From Thinopyrum elongatum (Eukaryota; Streptophyta; Magnoliopsida; Poales; Poaceae), in assembly GCA_011799875.1 (NCBI GenBank), contig CM022298.1, positions 56,633,015-56,697,014 on the forward strand: a DNA stretch of 64,000 nucleotides, read 5' to 3'. The position numbers were made by a program, and so were the translations under genes. Shown piece after piece: positions 46,036 to 57,209 of the stretch (the first letter of the stretch is position 1; each line of letters begins with the position of its first letter). The notes under the pieces were generated by a model. That model saw only the letters and a list, made by a program, of their open reading frames with translations. It was not told where the DNA came from and did no database searches.

Positions 46036-48577
46036 CCTTGCATATGATTTGGACTACTCCTGAGATCAGACACACAGTGTGGGAGAAACGATACCAAGTT
46101 CGTTGATTTGTGGTGTGTGTAACTTCGACGGCCAGCTCTACCTTGTGTGGTCTACCTAGCCTCTCACCATGTTTTGCACAAGCACGCTAGTTTTCCAAGG
46201 ACGGTTGCACCCAAGCCCGAGTCTTGTTGTCACTGCCTTTCGCCAAGTGATTGCTTCACTTCATCAGTACCCTAACGCACGATAAGGACTAATCCTTAGA
46301 CCAGACAAACGGTGTGAGACAAACAAGACCAGGTTCGTTCATTTGTGGTGTTTTAGATTTGTCAGCCAGCTCTAGCTTGTGTGGTGTACCTAAGAATAGC
46401 CTCTCACCACGTTTTGCACAAGCACGCTTGTTTTCCAAGGACGGCTCCCACCTAGACCAAGTCTTGTCGTCACTTCGCTTCACAAGTGATTGCTTCGCTT
46501 GAGTACCGTAACATATGATCTGGACTGCTCCTGAGATCAAAACAGAGTGTGAGACAAACAATACCAAGTTCGCTCATTTGTGGTGTGTGTAACTTTGTTA
46601 GCCAGTGCTTGCTCTCTCGTAAGAGTGATTGGACAACCCTCAAGTGTAAGGGTGAAGTAACCTAGCAATAAACATTTCTCTTATTTGAGAACCAAGGTTT
46701 ATCAAACCAGTAGGAGTTTCCATGGCAAACAAAATCCTTCATACCTTCACGCAAAACACAAGACACTCTTGTTCCTAACGTTTCAAGAAGGTTGTCAAGA
46801 TTCTTGTCCTGCTAGTTATAAGGATAAATTTCACGGTATGGCACGATTTGATAGATAGGTAAAATAAATAAAACAGTTAACAAAGAAAAATAATTGCAAT
46901 GAAGCATTCAATAAAGAAAAATAGACCCATGGGTCATTGCATCACTATAGGCATCTTTCCAAGCAGATAAATGTGGTGTGGTGAAAAATTACAATTGGGG
47001 AACTATTAATTGCAATATTTATATTTATGACTAGGATCATTCATGGCACAATTTTACATAGGTATTACGTCCGCGGTATGTAGACCGTTTACCTAACAGC
47101 ATCTATAACTAATACTCAACCCCAAGACTGTTATCCAGCATGCGCCTCCAAGTATTAATGTATAACAAACAGGGCATTGCAATAAATGTGATGACATAAT
47201 GTGAACAATAAAACTATCATCCAAGTGTGATAAAGAAACCATCGTTTTATCGTTATAGCAACAATACAATATGTGCCCTGTCCCTTTCTGTCACTGGGAT
47301 GGATCATAGCCAGATTGAGCCCACTACCATGCACAACTCCCTGTTAAGAAGTAACCATCAATCTTGGCCAAAGAAGACAAATAGATCAGAGAGCATACAT
47401 GACTACATAATTATGCAGCAAAGAAACTTCAAAAAAATTAAATATAATTAAAAAAAAAATCTGATCATAAATCAACAATTCATCATATCGCAACAAACAC
47501 AACCACTAATTACATTATATGGATCCCGATCATGTGAGGTAGCTCACACGAACTTTGTATTGAATCACAAGGGAGAGAGGATGCCTTCTAGCTACTGCTA
47601 CGAACCCTAAGGTCATAAAGAAATAACTCACATATGGTTACTGAAACAGCAAGGTTGATGAAGGTGGCTTTGATGATGGATTCCGCCTCCGGCAGGGGTG
47701 TCGGAACAGACAAACACATTGGATCTCCCTAGAACAGGAACTTGCAGCGGCGGAAAAAATCGTGAAAATATTGTACGGAGGGCTTCAGGATATTTGGGAC
47801 TTATAGGCGAAATAAGCAACATAAGGCGGAGTCGGGGCCCCAATGGCGACCCCACACGGTTGGCACCCTGGTCGCGCCACCTGGCCGTGTAGGGGCCTGG
47901 GATGGTTCCCGACCGCTTCTTGTGCTTTCTGGAACCTTCATCTTCCGAAAAAATCATTAAAAATCCTCATGGTATTTTGAGCTATGTAAATATTGATTTT
48001 CTGAAAAGTCAAAAACATGCACAAAATAACAATTTGCTCTGGCACTGAATTAATAGGTTAGTACAGAAAAATAATAAAAATTGCTATAAAAAGTATTTAA
48101 AAGTGATATTATAATAGCATGAAACAATCAAAAATTATTAGTACGTTTGAGACATATCAGCCAGGTCTAAGTTGTGTGGTGTACCTAAGAATAGGCTCTC
48201 ACCATGTTTTGCACAAGGTTGTTTTTGAAGGACGGCTGCTCAAGCCCAACTCTTTTTTTCGCTGCCCTACGCAAAGTGATTGCTTGACTTCAGTACCCTA
48301 ACGTACGATCATGACTACCGAGACCAGACACGTAGTGTGAGACAAACAATATCAAGTTCGTGATTTGTGGTGTGTGTAACGTTGTCAGCCAGCTCTAGTT
48401 TGTGTCGTGTACGTAAGCATAGCCTCTCACCACGTTTTACACAAGTTCAGTTGTTTTCCAAGGACGACTGCTCCCAAGCTCAACTCTTCACGAAGTGATT
48501 GCTTCACTAAAGTACGCTAACATACGATCTGGACTGCTCCTGAGTCCAGACACGCAGTGTGAGGCAAACAATACCCA
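46036..48577. repeat. Tandem array of about 235-bp units, interrupted by a solo LTR
   Basis: Landmark GCCAG in the unit falls at 46131, 46365, 46601 (= TSD, resumed at 48160) and 48388, giving periods of 234, 236 and 228 once the LTR is removed. Each unit holds GATC(T/A)GGACT, GTGTGAGACAAACA, TTTGTGGTGTGTGTAAC, CCTCTCACCA, TTTTGCACAAG and AGTGATTGCTTC. There are about four and a half units. Units are diverged by many substitutions and small indels, so the array is old. Confidence 0.9.
46606..48159 (-). mobile_element. Solo LTR inserted in the tandem array
   Basis: It begins TGCTTGCTCTCTCG and ends TTTGAGACATATCA, with perfect TSD GCCAG (46601-46605 and 48160-48164). The 1554-bp sequence is related to the LTRs at 42081-44778 and 43155-44502 (shared words GTTATCCAGCATGC and CTTTCTGTCACTGGGAT). 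Confidence 0.92.
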
Positions 48578-50369
48578 TTCAAACAGTCGACAAACGGAAT
48601 ATCTCTTCTATTGCTCGGATGCATGTGTGCTTGCCAGTTTCAACTAGTAAAATTTGTTTATTTTTCTAAATCTTCTATTAGCTCATTTGTGCATCATCGA
48701 GTGTACCTTCTATTGCTAATTAAATAAACATAAAATAAATCATGCAAAAAGAGATTATATGCAACCTTATTTTTTATGAACAAAGCCATTTTCACCTACC
48801 GCTGTTCATGAATTTATCATTCAGAACACACAACTGTATCAAGAGTAAAAAAGAAAGCTCGTGGTTTGCTATCATCACCCGCTGTTCATGCTACTATATA
48901 TGTGTCTACAGAAATTCTGTAAATGAAACTAAAATTTACGATGTATGATTTTATATTTAAAGATAAAATTTTGATGGTTTTAAAAAGAGCAAGTATATAT
49001 TTCATAATTTCATTTAGCTACATTCACTCAAAACTATGAGTATAGTTCACTTGTTGTCTGAAACTTCAAACTAGGCAAGTTTGAACTTACTCTCAATACC
49101 CAACACGTACAGCCCTATCCAAAGATGAAGTTATGTTGTTGATGTAACGATGCATCCACACATGTGTAGCAAGTTGGAAATCTTCGAAGAAACAAAATCA
49201 TATTAGAAAAATGAAAAATGTAAAACAAGCTCTCAGTTTTCTTACATACTATGATTTTTAATCATTTTCCTCGCAAAAAATGATGAAAAATCACAATAGG
49301 AAAACTAATAGTATGAAAAATATATGACTCACAAATTATTAGTGATGGGTCAGATATATTCCAGAGAAAATTAGTAATGAAAATTTTAAGAATAAACAAT
49401 TCAGAATACATCAAACAAGATTAATCGCAATTAGAGTACACATGGAATAAAAAGGAATATAAAATAATGTAACGGTGTGGCTAGATCTCAGTCGACCGAT
49501 ATTTAACCAAGTCTCAGTCAAGTGACACATCATACAAGAAAGAAGAAAGAAAAAAAAATAAAAATAATTGCACGGATCTTCACGTAAGATCTCATGAATA
49601 TATAAGTGATCCTAAAGATTTGAGATTTTTCGTAATGTTTCGAAATAAATGTTAGTTTTTGTCAAGTTTCTTGTTTTCCTGGTATATTTATGATTTTCAC
49701 TTCAGATTTGTGAGCTTCTTTGTTTTTTTGGGAAAAACGTGTACTGTTTTCCGGTAAATTATCTGTTCCTTTCAGAAGTAGTGGTTTTCTTAGTCTATTT
49801 CCCATATACTTCTGCTTTCTTGTGTTATACATTGTGCCACTTGTGCAAATCCATCGTCATGTCATTGGTCATAGTACGTTGTGTATGGTTAGGGACCGGA
49901 AGGCCCTCGAGCAGCGCATCCCGTTTCGGCCGGCCTCTGGTATGCCTCATAGTCGCCACCTCCACCACGAGGAGCTCCGGCGAGCTCCTACCGCGGCCAA
50001 GGGGAGGCTGGTGAGGGGAGGAGAGGGTCGCCGCCGGCTTGGAACGGGAGGGGAAGGTCGCCAGCTTGGGAGAGAGATCACAGCAGGATAGGTGACAAAG
50101 ATCAGGGAAGAGAGGAAGAAGAAAGAGCACCGGAAGCTTACATGTGGGCCTGACATGTAAGTTAACGGTCAAACAAATGGTTTGTTTAGGAGCGGGCCCC
50201 AACTACCATAATCGCGATCAATTGATAAGCACTCCGCTATTTGGTTTTTTTTAACAGCTGACCACACTTTTGGTAGGTATTAGTGAAAAACAAGTTTCTT
50301 GTAGTTTTTTTAAATCCTAACCCGAAAAGTGGTAGATTTATGCTATTTACTCCTATTTGAATGTACTAG
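48578..50369. other. Unassigned DNA, including a GC-rich patch
   Basis: Mostly AT-rich and non-coding. At 49890-50100 a GC-rich patch keeps short frames open on both strands without recognised domains. 48585-48715 resembles 44955-45085. The region is the upstream flank of the CYP79 pseudogene. Confidence 0.4.
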
Positions 50370-50371
50370 TA

Positions 50372-50413
50372 CCTCTGTAAACTAATATAAGACGTTTTAG
50401 ATTTCAGAGGGGG
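50372..50413. mobile_element. Miniature Stowaway remnant of 42 bp
   Basis: Starts CCTCTGTAAACTAATATAAG and ends AGAGGGGG, flanked by TA at 50370-50371 and 50414-50415. The first half is typical of a common Stowaway subfamily; the middle is deleted. It sits about 100 bp upstream of the CYP79 TATA box. Confidence 0.65.
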
Positions 50414-50511
50414 TAGATGATAAAATATAGGATAATTATATGTACGTAGACGATTCATGGATATCCCTGGACGAACTTCAGCCAAGCAGCTAGCTAGCTC
50501 CCCGGCTGTCT

Positions 50512-50519
50512 TATAAATA
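50512..50519 (+). promoter_or_regulatory. TATA box of the CYP79 pseudogene
   Basis: TATAAATA lies about 150 bp upstream of the likely start codon (50669). Transcription would start near 50545, leaving a leader of about 125 nt. Its survival, with the intron, shows this copy arose by DNA duplication and not from an mRNA. Confidence 0.65.
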
Positions 50520-50668
50520 CCCCTGGAATTAACCAAGATAGTTGCACCGAGCAAGAGTCTCTTCGAACACAAGTCTTAAATATTTCTCCATTAGTCCCAA
50601 CCTATTGATCTTATAGACAACTTCCCGTCCATCCTACTTCATATAACATTCTGATCATCTCAAGCTAT

Positions 50669-52367
50669 ATGACTCTAGCTACGCTGGTCGTCATGGCCAC
50701 TTTGCTGGTGTATTTCCTCTTCAAGAACAAACGTGTGATATTGCCCCAGCAGCAACGAGAGCGATGCAGCCGGCTCCCGCCGTTCCTTCCACACTTCCCA
50801 TCATTGGTAGCATGCACCAGGGGATTTGGAACAAGCCAGCGGTATTCCCATGGATCCATCGCCTACTCAAGGAGATGAAGACAGACATCATGTGTCTGCG
50901 TCTTGGGCCTACTCATGTCATTGTGGTAACATGCCCATTGTGGTAACATGCCCAGAGATAGCCCGCGAGGTACTACGAAAGAATGATGAAGTTTTTGCCT
51001 CCCGTCCAACCACCTTCACATCCGGTTCATTCAGCTTCGGTTACAAGGGCTCCATCTTGTCACCACACGGAGATCAGTGGAAGAAGATGAGACGAGTCCT
51101 TACCGTCGGAAGGAGGAGTACGACCACCTTGTGAGGTACATTAATAATACTGCTTGTTGCAGCGACATGGCACGTCCAAACAACATTGTCGACGTGCGCC
51201 ATGTAGCCCAACATTTCTGTTGTAACATAATAAGAAAGCTTATCTTCGGTAAGAGATACTTCGGCGGACTATCTGCTTTATCAACTAGTGGGCCAGGACA
51301 TGATGAGGTGGCACATGTTGCTGCTCTCTTCATGGCCCTCAACCATGTATACAACTTTTGCGTGTCCGACTACTTCCCAGGCTTGGTAGGCTTCGACTTG
51401 GATGGCCATGAGATGGTTTCCAAGGATATCATGGGAGTACTCAACCGGTTGCATGATCCCATCATAGAGGAGAGGATCCGTGAAAGGTCAACTACTGTTG
51501 AGAAAGGTGGTGAAAAGAAAGAGGCCAGAGACTTTTTAGATGTCCTGGTCCATCTTGACGATGCAAATGGACAACCGTTGTTGTCCCTACAAGAAATCAG
51601 AGCACAGACAATGGTTAGTACGATGTATCAACCTCCATAGAAAAATATTTAATTGTTATTTATTCTCCTGTTATATATGTATTGAGTTTTTTGTTGTACA
51701 TGTCACATTGATTGCTTTGTTTATTCTCTGACATCGATCATTGTAGGAAATGATGTTTGCAGCAGTCGATAACCCATCGAATGCTGTCGAGTGGGCACTC
51801 GCTGAGATGATAAACAGGCCAGAGATCATGCAAAGAGCAATCGATGAACTTGATGATGTTGTCGGTAAATATAGACTAGTGGAGGAGTCTGACATTCCGC
51901 AGCTGAACTATCTCAAATCATGCATCCGGTAAGCCTTCCGCCGACATCCATACCATGCTCTTAACGTACCCCATATTGCCATGGCAGACACGACTATCGC
52001 TGGCTACACCATTCCTGTGGATAGCCACATACTTCTAAGCCGTCTTGGACTTGGCCGGAACCCTAAGATCTGGAATGAACCAAAAGAGTTTCGTCCCGAG
52101 AGACATTTGAAAACGCCGAATGTACTTCTCACTGAGCCCGGCCTACGTTTCATTTCATTTAGCAGTGGGGGGAGGGGTTGTCCTGGGATTTCACTTGGCA
52201 CCTCCATCACAATGATGCTGTTCGCAAGGATGTTGCAGGGATTCACTTGGGCAAAGCCTCCTGGCATCAACAGTATTAGTCTCCAAGAAAGCAATTCCAA
52301 CCTTGCCCTAGCTAAACCCCTTGTTCTGCAAGTTAAACCACGGTTAGCCAGGCATCTCTATGTATGA
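50669..52367 (+). pseudogene. Cytochrome P450 of the CYP79 type (amino-acid N-hydroxylase), disrupted
   Basis: CYP79 enzymes in the ER membrane turn amino acids into aldoximes for cyanogenic glucosides, defence volatiles or auxin. An N-terminal anchor (LATLVVMATLLVYFLF) is followed by LPIIGSMHQGIWNKP, then [52 protein letters not shown] (the CYP79 variant of the I-helix region, with N where most P450s have T), [25 protein letters not shown], the EFRPERH motif and the haem site FSSGGRGCPGISLGTS. One intron lies at 51614-51746 (GT...AG). Lesions: a frameshift near 50745-50765; a 17-bp tandem duplication (50920-50936 = 50937-50953) that shifts the frame; a small deletion with frameshift near 51096; and TAA at 51930-51932 replacing the Glu of the ExxR motif (EAFR). 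The rest of exon 2 stays open to TGA at 52365. Confidence 0.93.
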
Positions 52368-52369
52368 GC

Positions 52370-52670
52370 CAATTAAATAGATTCATACGTTTTCTCAATT
52401 ATATAATGGTAATACGTACATAATGTGGTTAGATGTCATTGGTGGCATTCAGTGCTTTTAAACATAATGATACGGCATGTATGTACAAATAATGCAATGA
52501 ACTATGATCACTGCTATAGTTAATGTAATGCGTGTACTTATCAATATGTTACAAACCTCAGTATTAAACACAATGGTGTACCATGCAAACAATCCATCTA
52601 ATTGCATACAAGCTTGATGTTTATATTGTCCTCATATTGTTAAAGTTACGCCACTCGCGCATAAGTATGT
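52370..52670. other. 3' flank of the CYP79 pseudogene
   Basis: AT-rich. No clear terminus or gene; any poly-A signal would lie in the first 150 bp. Confidence 0.4.
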
Positions 52671-52672
52671 TA

Positions 52673-52832
52673 CTCCCTCCGTTCCTAAATATAAGTCTTT
52701 TTAGTAATTCCAATAAGAGACTACATACGGAGCAAAATGAGTGAATCTACATTCTAAAATATGTCTATATACATCTGTATGTAGTCCCTTATTGGAATCT
52801 CTAAAAAGACTTATATTTAGGAACAGAGAGAG
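52673..52832. mobile_element. Stowaway MITE downstream of CYP79
   Basis: CTCCCTCCGTTCCTAAATAT start and inverted complement at the end (AGGAACAGAGAGAG), flanked by TA (52671-52672 and 52833-52834). About 160 bp. The subfamily differs slightly from the copies at 873 and 56608 (ATAAGTC in place of TTTGTC). Confidence 0.93.
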
Positions 52833-52834
52833 TA

Positions 52835-53084
52835 TATATTGCCAACTGGTTATTCCATAAACTGACTTTTTTGGGGTCCATTAACTAGGTTTCTACAATT
52901 GTGAGATTTTTTTCCCTCACGAAACAACCTTTGTATTATCCGTGAACCGACACAACATTATTAGAAGATGTACGGGAAGCCCCATCACCAAAAACTTAAA
53001 GAACTTTAGCCTGAATAAACTGACTCGACCTAATCAGGCTCAAAGCCCGCTCATTGTGGATGTGAAACAACCAAAGCACCGAAG
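52835..53084. other. Unassigned spacer
   Basis: No feature recognised between the MITE and the CACTA TSD. Confidence 0.4.
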
Positions 53085-54009
53085 AACCACTACAACAAAA
53101 TTGACATACTGTGACGAAAATTCTCGTGACAATGGTGGACAACGTCACACAAATTCCTAATGTGTGATGTTGTCGTAGGTGGCGTCACAAATTACCGCAA
53201 ATCGGTGACTATAAACGTCACCGAATTGCCTCGACCTTTCAGTACACCTGGCTCCCAATTTTTGTGACGTTTTGCTAATTTCCATGACGAGCCCGCTAGA
53301 GTCACCGAGTACTACGAATGTGTGAAGATGATTTTTGTCATGTTACGTATAGTAGTCAGACCCGCCATAGCCAGTTCTTCGGTTATTGAGCGATTGGACC
53401 CATGCGTCAGTGTTAGCAGTGGGTCTTGCCATAGTTTTTCAAAGGCTACCGAGTGTTGTAATTATTATTTTTGATATAATATAAATAGGCAGTGGCCATG
53501 GAAATACTTATAATAATTATTTTTTGTAAAGGTAAAACTTATTTTGTTCTTTCTAATATAAATAGGTAGTGGTTGGGCAAAAAACTTGAATTGAGCGTCC
53601 GTGAGCAGATGTGGTTTATCTCAAAAATAAAAATGGAAATAAGGGAGCCAAGAGGAAATGAGTGAACACTATTTTCATATGTATAATAAATAGTTAGTGG
53701 GTATGCAAAAAACCTTCAATGGCGCACTCGTGAGTTAAAATGAAAATATGAGAGTCGATGGGATTTTTTTAATTCTTATCTTTTTTTTAGACTATCTTAT
53801 CTATAAACAGGTACAGTAGTTGCCAGGGAGCAAACTTTTTTGCTCCAGGAGTTTGAACCGGCGAACACATGATCTGCACCCACCTTTTAAAACGATGCCA
53901 CACCAAGAATTCAAATCCACAGAGCAAAAAAAAAATAAAAAATCAGCTCCAAGCGCGGGTCAGCCAATTTGGCGCTAGGTCTCACGCCACGCTCTGTGCC
54001 TCCAAATAA

Positions 54010-54464
54010 GGCAAAATTTCGTGTTTTGACCCTTTTTGCTAACAAATTCAGGATCTGACCCCTGTTTGAAATTTTTTCGGGATCTGACCATTTTCCTACC
54101 GCCAGACCCCTTGGCGGTAGGGTATAACATCCTACCGCCAGACCCCTTGACGCTAGCGTTCAAGGAGGTTGGCGGTTAGGAGTTAACCATTTTCCGCCCT
54201 AGCGTCAAGGGGTCTGGCGGTAGGATGTTATACCCTACCGCCAAGGGGTCTGGCGGTAGGCCCTGTACACGCTCTGTGTTGGAAACTTAGAACTTTTCGG
54301 CGGTAGGGTGTCCAACCCTACCGCCAAGGGGCATGGCGGTAGGCTATTATACCCTACCGCCAAGGTGTCTGGTGGTAAGAAAATGGTCAGATCCCGAATT
54401 TTTTTCCAATGAGGGTCAGATCCCGAAATAGTATACGAAAAGGGTCAAAACACGAAATTTAGCC
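54010..54464. mobile_element. Mutator-type MITE with 9-bp TSD
   Basis: Terminal inverted repeats GGC(A/T)AAATTTCGTGTTTTGACCC are bounded by the perfect 9-bp TSD TCCAAATAA (54001-54009 and 54465-54473). A 9-bp TSD is the mark of Mutator-like transposases. The 455-bp body is almost wholly made of inverted copies of CCTACCGCCA and TGGCGGTAGG plus GGATCTGACC and GGTCAGATCC near the ends. It encodes nothing. Confidence 0.9.
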
Positions 54465-54539
54465 TCCAAATAAAACCCTAGCCGAAAAAATCCCCAAATA
54501 CACCTGTACCCACTCGCACCTGACTCAAATCTCATCTCA

Positions 54540-54960
54540 CCGACGGCGCCTCCAAATACCTCGCCGTGACGCCGCCAGCCGCGCCGCCCGAATTCCCTCC
54601 CTGCCTCCGCCCTCTCTGTCCGCTTCCCCGTCCCCAGCCACCACTACACCGACGCCGACCTGCCCCATTTGCTGACTGGTCCGACCTGCATGCTACCTCC
54701 ACCGCCACTTCATGGATGGCTTGCCGACCATCGCCCACTCCATCTCTGGCTCCTTCCCCAGCTTCGTTTCTCACCTCGTGCCTCACCAAGATCTGGACGC
54801 TGCCTCACCACCCCTCTATCACCCACTACTTGAGATGTAGATGGTGATTTAGAAGATTGATTTCGTCCAGCGACCAACAAGACGGCGGCGGCGGGAGACA
54901 CCAGGTTTGGGAGAGGCAACCTGATGATGCAGATAGGCTAGGGGATGGGTCGGAAACTCT
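54540..54960 (+). other. GC-rich exon-like segment inside the CACTA element
   Basis: A C-rich segment with a 93-codon plus frame (54566-54847), MTPPAAPPEFPPCLRPL at its start. The MTPP start and Pro-rich style recall the first exon of the other CACTA gene (32490-32717), so it is probably the first exon of the element's own gene, though a captured host exon cannot be excluded. Confidence 0.45.
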
Positions 54961-56605
54961 GCAAGGAACCCGGCTACAGCACCATTAGATCTGCTCCCCT
55001 TCCAACTACTCGAGGGTAATATGTCGTGATGTAAGATTTGTGATCTGGAATTTGATTCTGCTAACCACCTATTTGAGATCTCCTTATCCTAGTTGCAGTT
55101 CATCTAGATCAGGAGCATGATCAATGTCCTTCGCTCTTATCAAAGGTATGGTTTATACTTAGATGTTCCTGACTGTCTCTAAATTTCTACAATGAATAGT
55201 TTCAACTCAAGTTTCCTCTTTAAGCTGCAAGATTATGCAATCTCCATCATGCTCAAGAACATCTAATATGTAACTAGACTCTAGCTCAGAGTATTAACAG
55301 TGAAACTGTATTAGGAATAGCCTTTTATTAGTAACTATGAACAAGAAGTCAATATTCTGTGATAACACTTAAAAAGGTAAAGATATGTCGAGGGCTCGTA
55401 TCATGGGCCATACTATAGTTGCTAGCTGCTGAAAAATCTATATACTAAAAGGTTCATTCAGACGCTAATACTGCTCGGTGAAAGAGAAAATGATTATGTT
55501 ATTTTGTAATATTTTTCTCCATGTGAACACTTGTCAGCATATTGTTTCTCTTCTGTTTTATTCCCCTGTAACGCAGGCGCATTAATCGACTGCTCACTGT
55601 AGGTAGCAGGACTGGGTTTGCAATATCAAGATAATCTTATCGACCTTGCTATGTTGGTAAAGTCTGAAGCTTAATCTTTTTACTACTTGCTTGTTGCTTC
55701 TCCACTTTCTGTTTTCTTACAATCCAGTACTTGACAATTCCTTACCTGGCTGTGTATGCCTAACATTTAAGCTCATGGTGTCCTTCCTTTGTGCATAACT
55801 TGTATTTGTATTTGTTATACTTAGATTGAGGAAGCATCGTACAACTGCAGTGCAAGTACACAATTAGCTGTAGCTGCTGGGGAAGGTGAATAAGCACACA
55901 ACTGATTAAAATTGTGTAGACAGTACTAGTACTAGTTGCTTACGGCACTTAGTTGTACATGAGGTGATGAACGGCCAAATTCATAGCATGTCTAAATCAA
56001 TTCAGAAATGAGAAAACACACAGTTAATAGGAATAAGGTGGCCTGTAGTGGTTGGGTGATGGCACAGTTAATAGATATTGCATTATTCTGAAATATCTAT
56101 TGCACACAGTTAATAGATATTGCACACAGTTAATCAATTCAGAAATGAGAAAACACACAGTTAATAGATTTATTCTGAGGTTGTTCAACATATTGAATGG
56201 ATGAATGGATGTCACTCCTTACTAAAGAAACATTTTTGTGCTTTGGTCTGCGTTTTTTTAGTACATTACTGATCTTTTTTTAGTGATGTGGTGATCTAAA
56301 CTTTTGTAGTAACCAAAGCGTCAAACAACTATACTTATGCAACTAATTATGAAATATGTCCAATAGATTACTATAGTTCATTGTCATATGTTGCTGTAGT
56401 GGACTCAGTAGTCATTCACATGCTACTTAAAACATTAAGTAGCACACTAGTTAAAAGTGCAGCAGGGATCCATGTAATTTATTTTGACTGACTACTTTTT
56501 ATACAAGTTTGTGTCTTCTTGTTTTGCCAAACTAATATACTATTTTATTGGCCCATCTGCATACCTGCAAATCTAGTTAATAATGTACTCAGTTTCATAA
56601 CTTGA
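54961..56605 (+). other. Intron-like AT-rich stretch of the CACTA element
   Basis: No long frame or domain. Short repeats of CACACAGTTAATAG occur four times between 56020 and 56165. Probably intronic. Confidence 0.45.
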
Positions 56606-56607
56606 TA

Positions 56608-56768
56608 CTCCCTCCGTTCCTAAATATTTGTCTTTCTAGAGATTTCAACAAGTGACTAGATACGGAGCAAAATGAGTGAATCTACACTCTAAAATATGTC
56701 TATATACATCCGTGTGTGGTAGTCCATTTGAAATCTCTAAAAAGACAAATATTTAGGAATGGAGGGAG
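56608..56768. mobile_element. Stowaway MITE nested in the CACTA element
   Basis: CTCCCTCCGTTCCTAAATAT start, inverted end AGGAATGGAGGGAG, TA on both sides (56606-56607 and 56769-56770). Very similar to the copy at 873-1034. Confidence 0.94.
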
Positions 56769-56868
56769 TAGATTGTATGCTTCTTAGTGGTACTCTTATA
56801 CGTTTTTATCTTGTATGTTTTCATCTCATTAAGATGCAACACGCTGTTGTGTTTCCCCAATTCATAGG

Positions 56869-57209
56869 CATCGGGGGAGTTAGCCGTGAGATTTGAAGCA
56901 CAAGACAGAGCATTTGAAGAGATGCAAAGGAAGCATCAAGAAGAATTGGAAGCTGTGAAGAAGAGCCAACAAGAGAAGAATGAAGCCTGGGAAAAGAAGC
57001 AACATGATACAGATAACCTGATTGGTTTTCTCTTAAGGGCTCAAGCAACTCAACAAGAGAAGAATGAAGCCTGGGAAAAGAAGCAACATGATACAGATAA
57101 CCTGATTGGTTTTCCCTTAAGGGCTCAAGCAACTCAACAAGAGTCCATCGTCTTGTCTATTGTCATGTCAAACTTGAGTCGTTATTCTTTTATTGTCATT
57201 TCTATTTAG
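56869..57209 (+). CDS. C-terminal coiled-coil exon of the CACTA gene
   Basis: A frame from a probable acceptor (CATAG near 56868) reads FEAQDRAFEEMQRKHQEELE, then KKSQQEKNEAWEKKQHDTDN, with Glu/Lys/Gln-rich heptad-like content, and ends at a TAG at 57207. The segment QEKNEAWEKKQHDTDN through RAQATQ occurs twice in tandem. Such coiled coils close CACTA ORF2 proteins of the Transposase_24 group; here the catalytic or DNA-binding part is absent. Start and splice site are inferred. Confidence 0.55.
56971..57138 (+). repeat. 84-bp in-frame tandem duplication
   Basis: Two copies of an 84-bp unit (CAACAAGAGAAGAATGAAGC start) differ by about one base (TTTCTC versus TTTCCC). The length is a multiple of three, so the coiled coil is extended by 28 residues. 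Confidence 0.85.

Noticed and set aside
46036..48577. CRISPR-like or satellite array
   Set aside because: Units are 235 bp without repeat-spacer structure, and only about four and a half copies are present in a plant genome context.
49720..50202. Overlapping frames of about 125 codons upstream of CYP79
   Set aside because: Both strands are open in a short GC-rich patch and no domain is recognised; no support for a gene.
51928..51935. CGGTAAGC read as a splice donor in the CYP79 gene
   Set aside because: The following codons continue the CYP79 protein in the same frame (AFRRHPYHALNVPH), so TAA is better explained as a mutated GAA.
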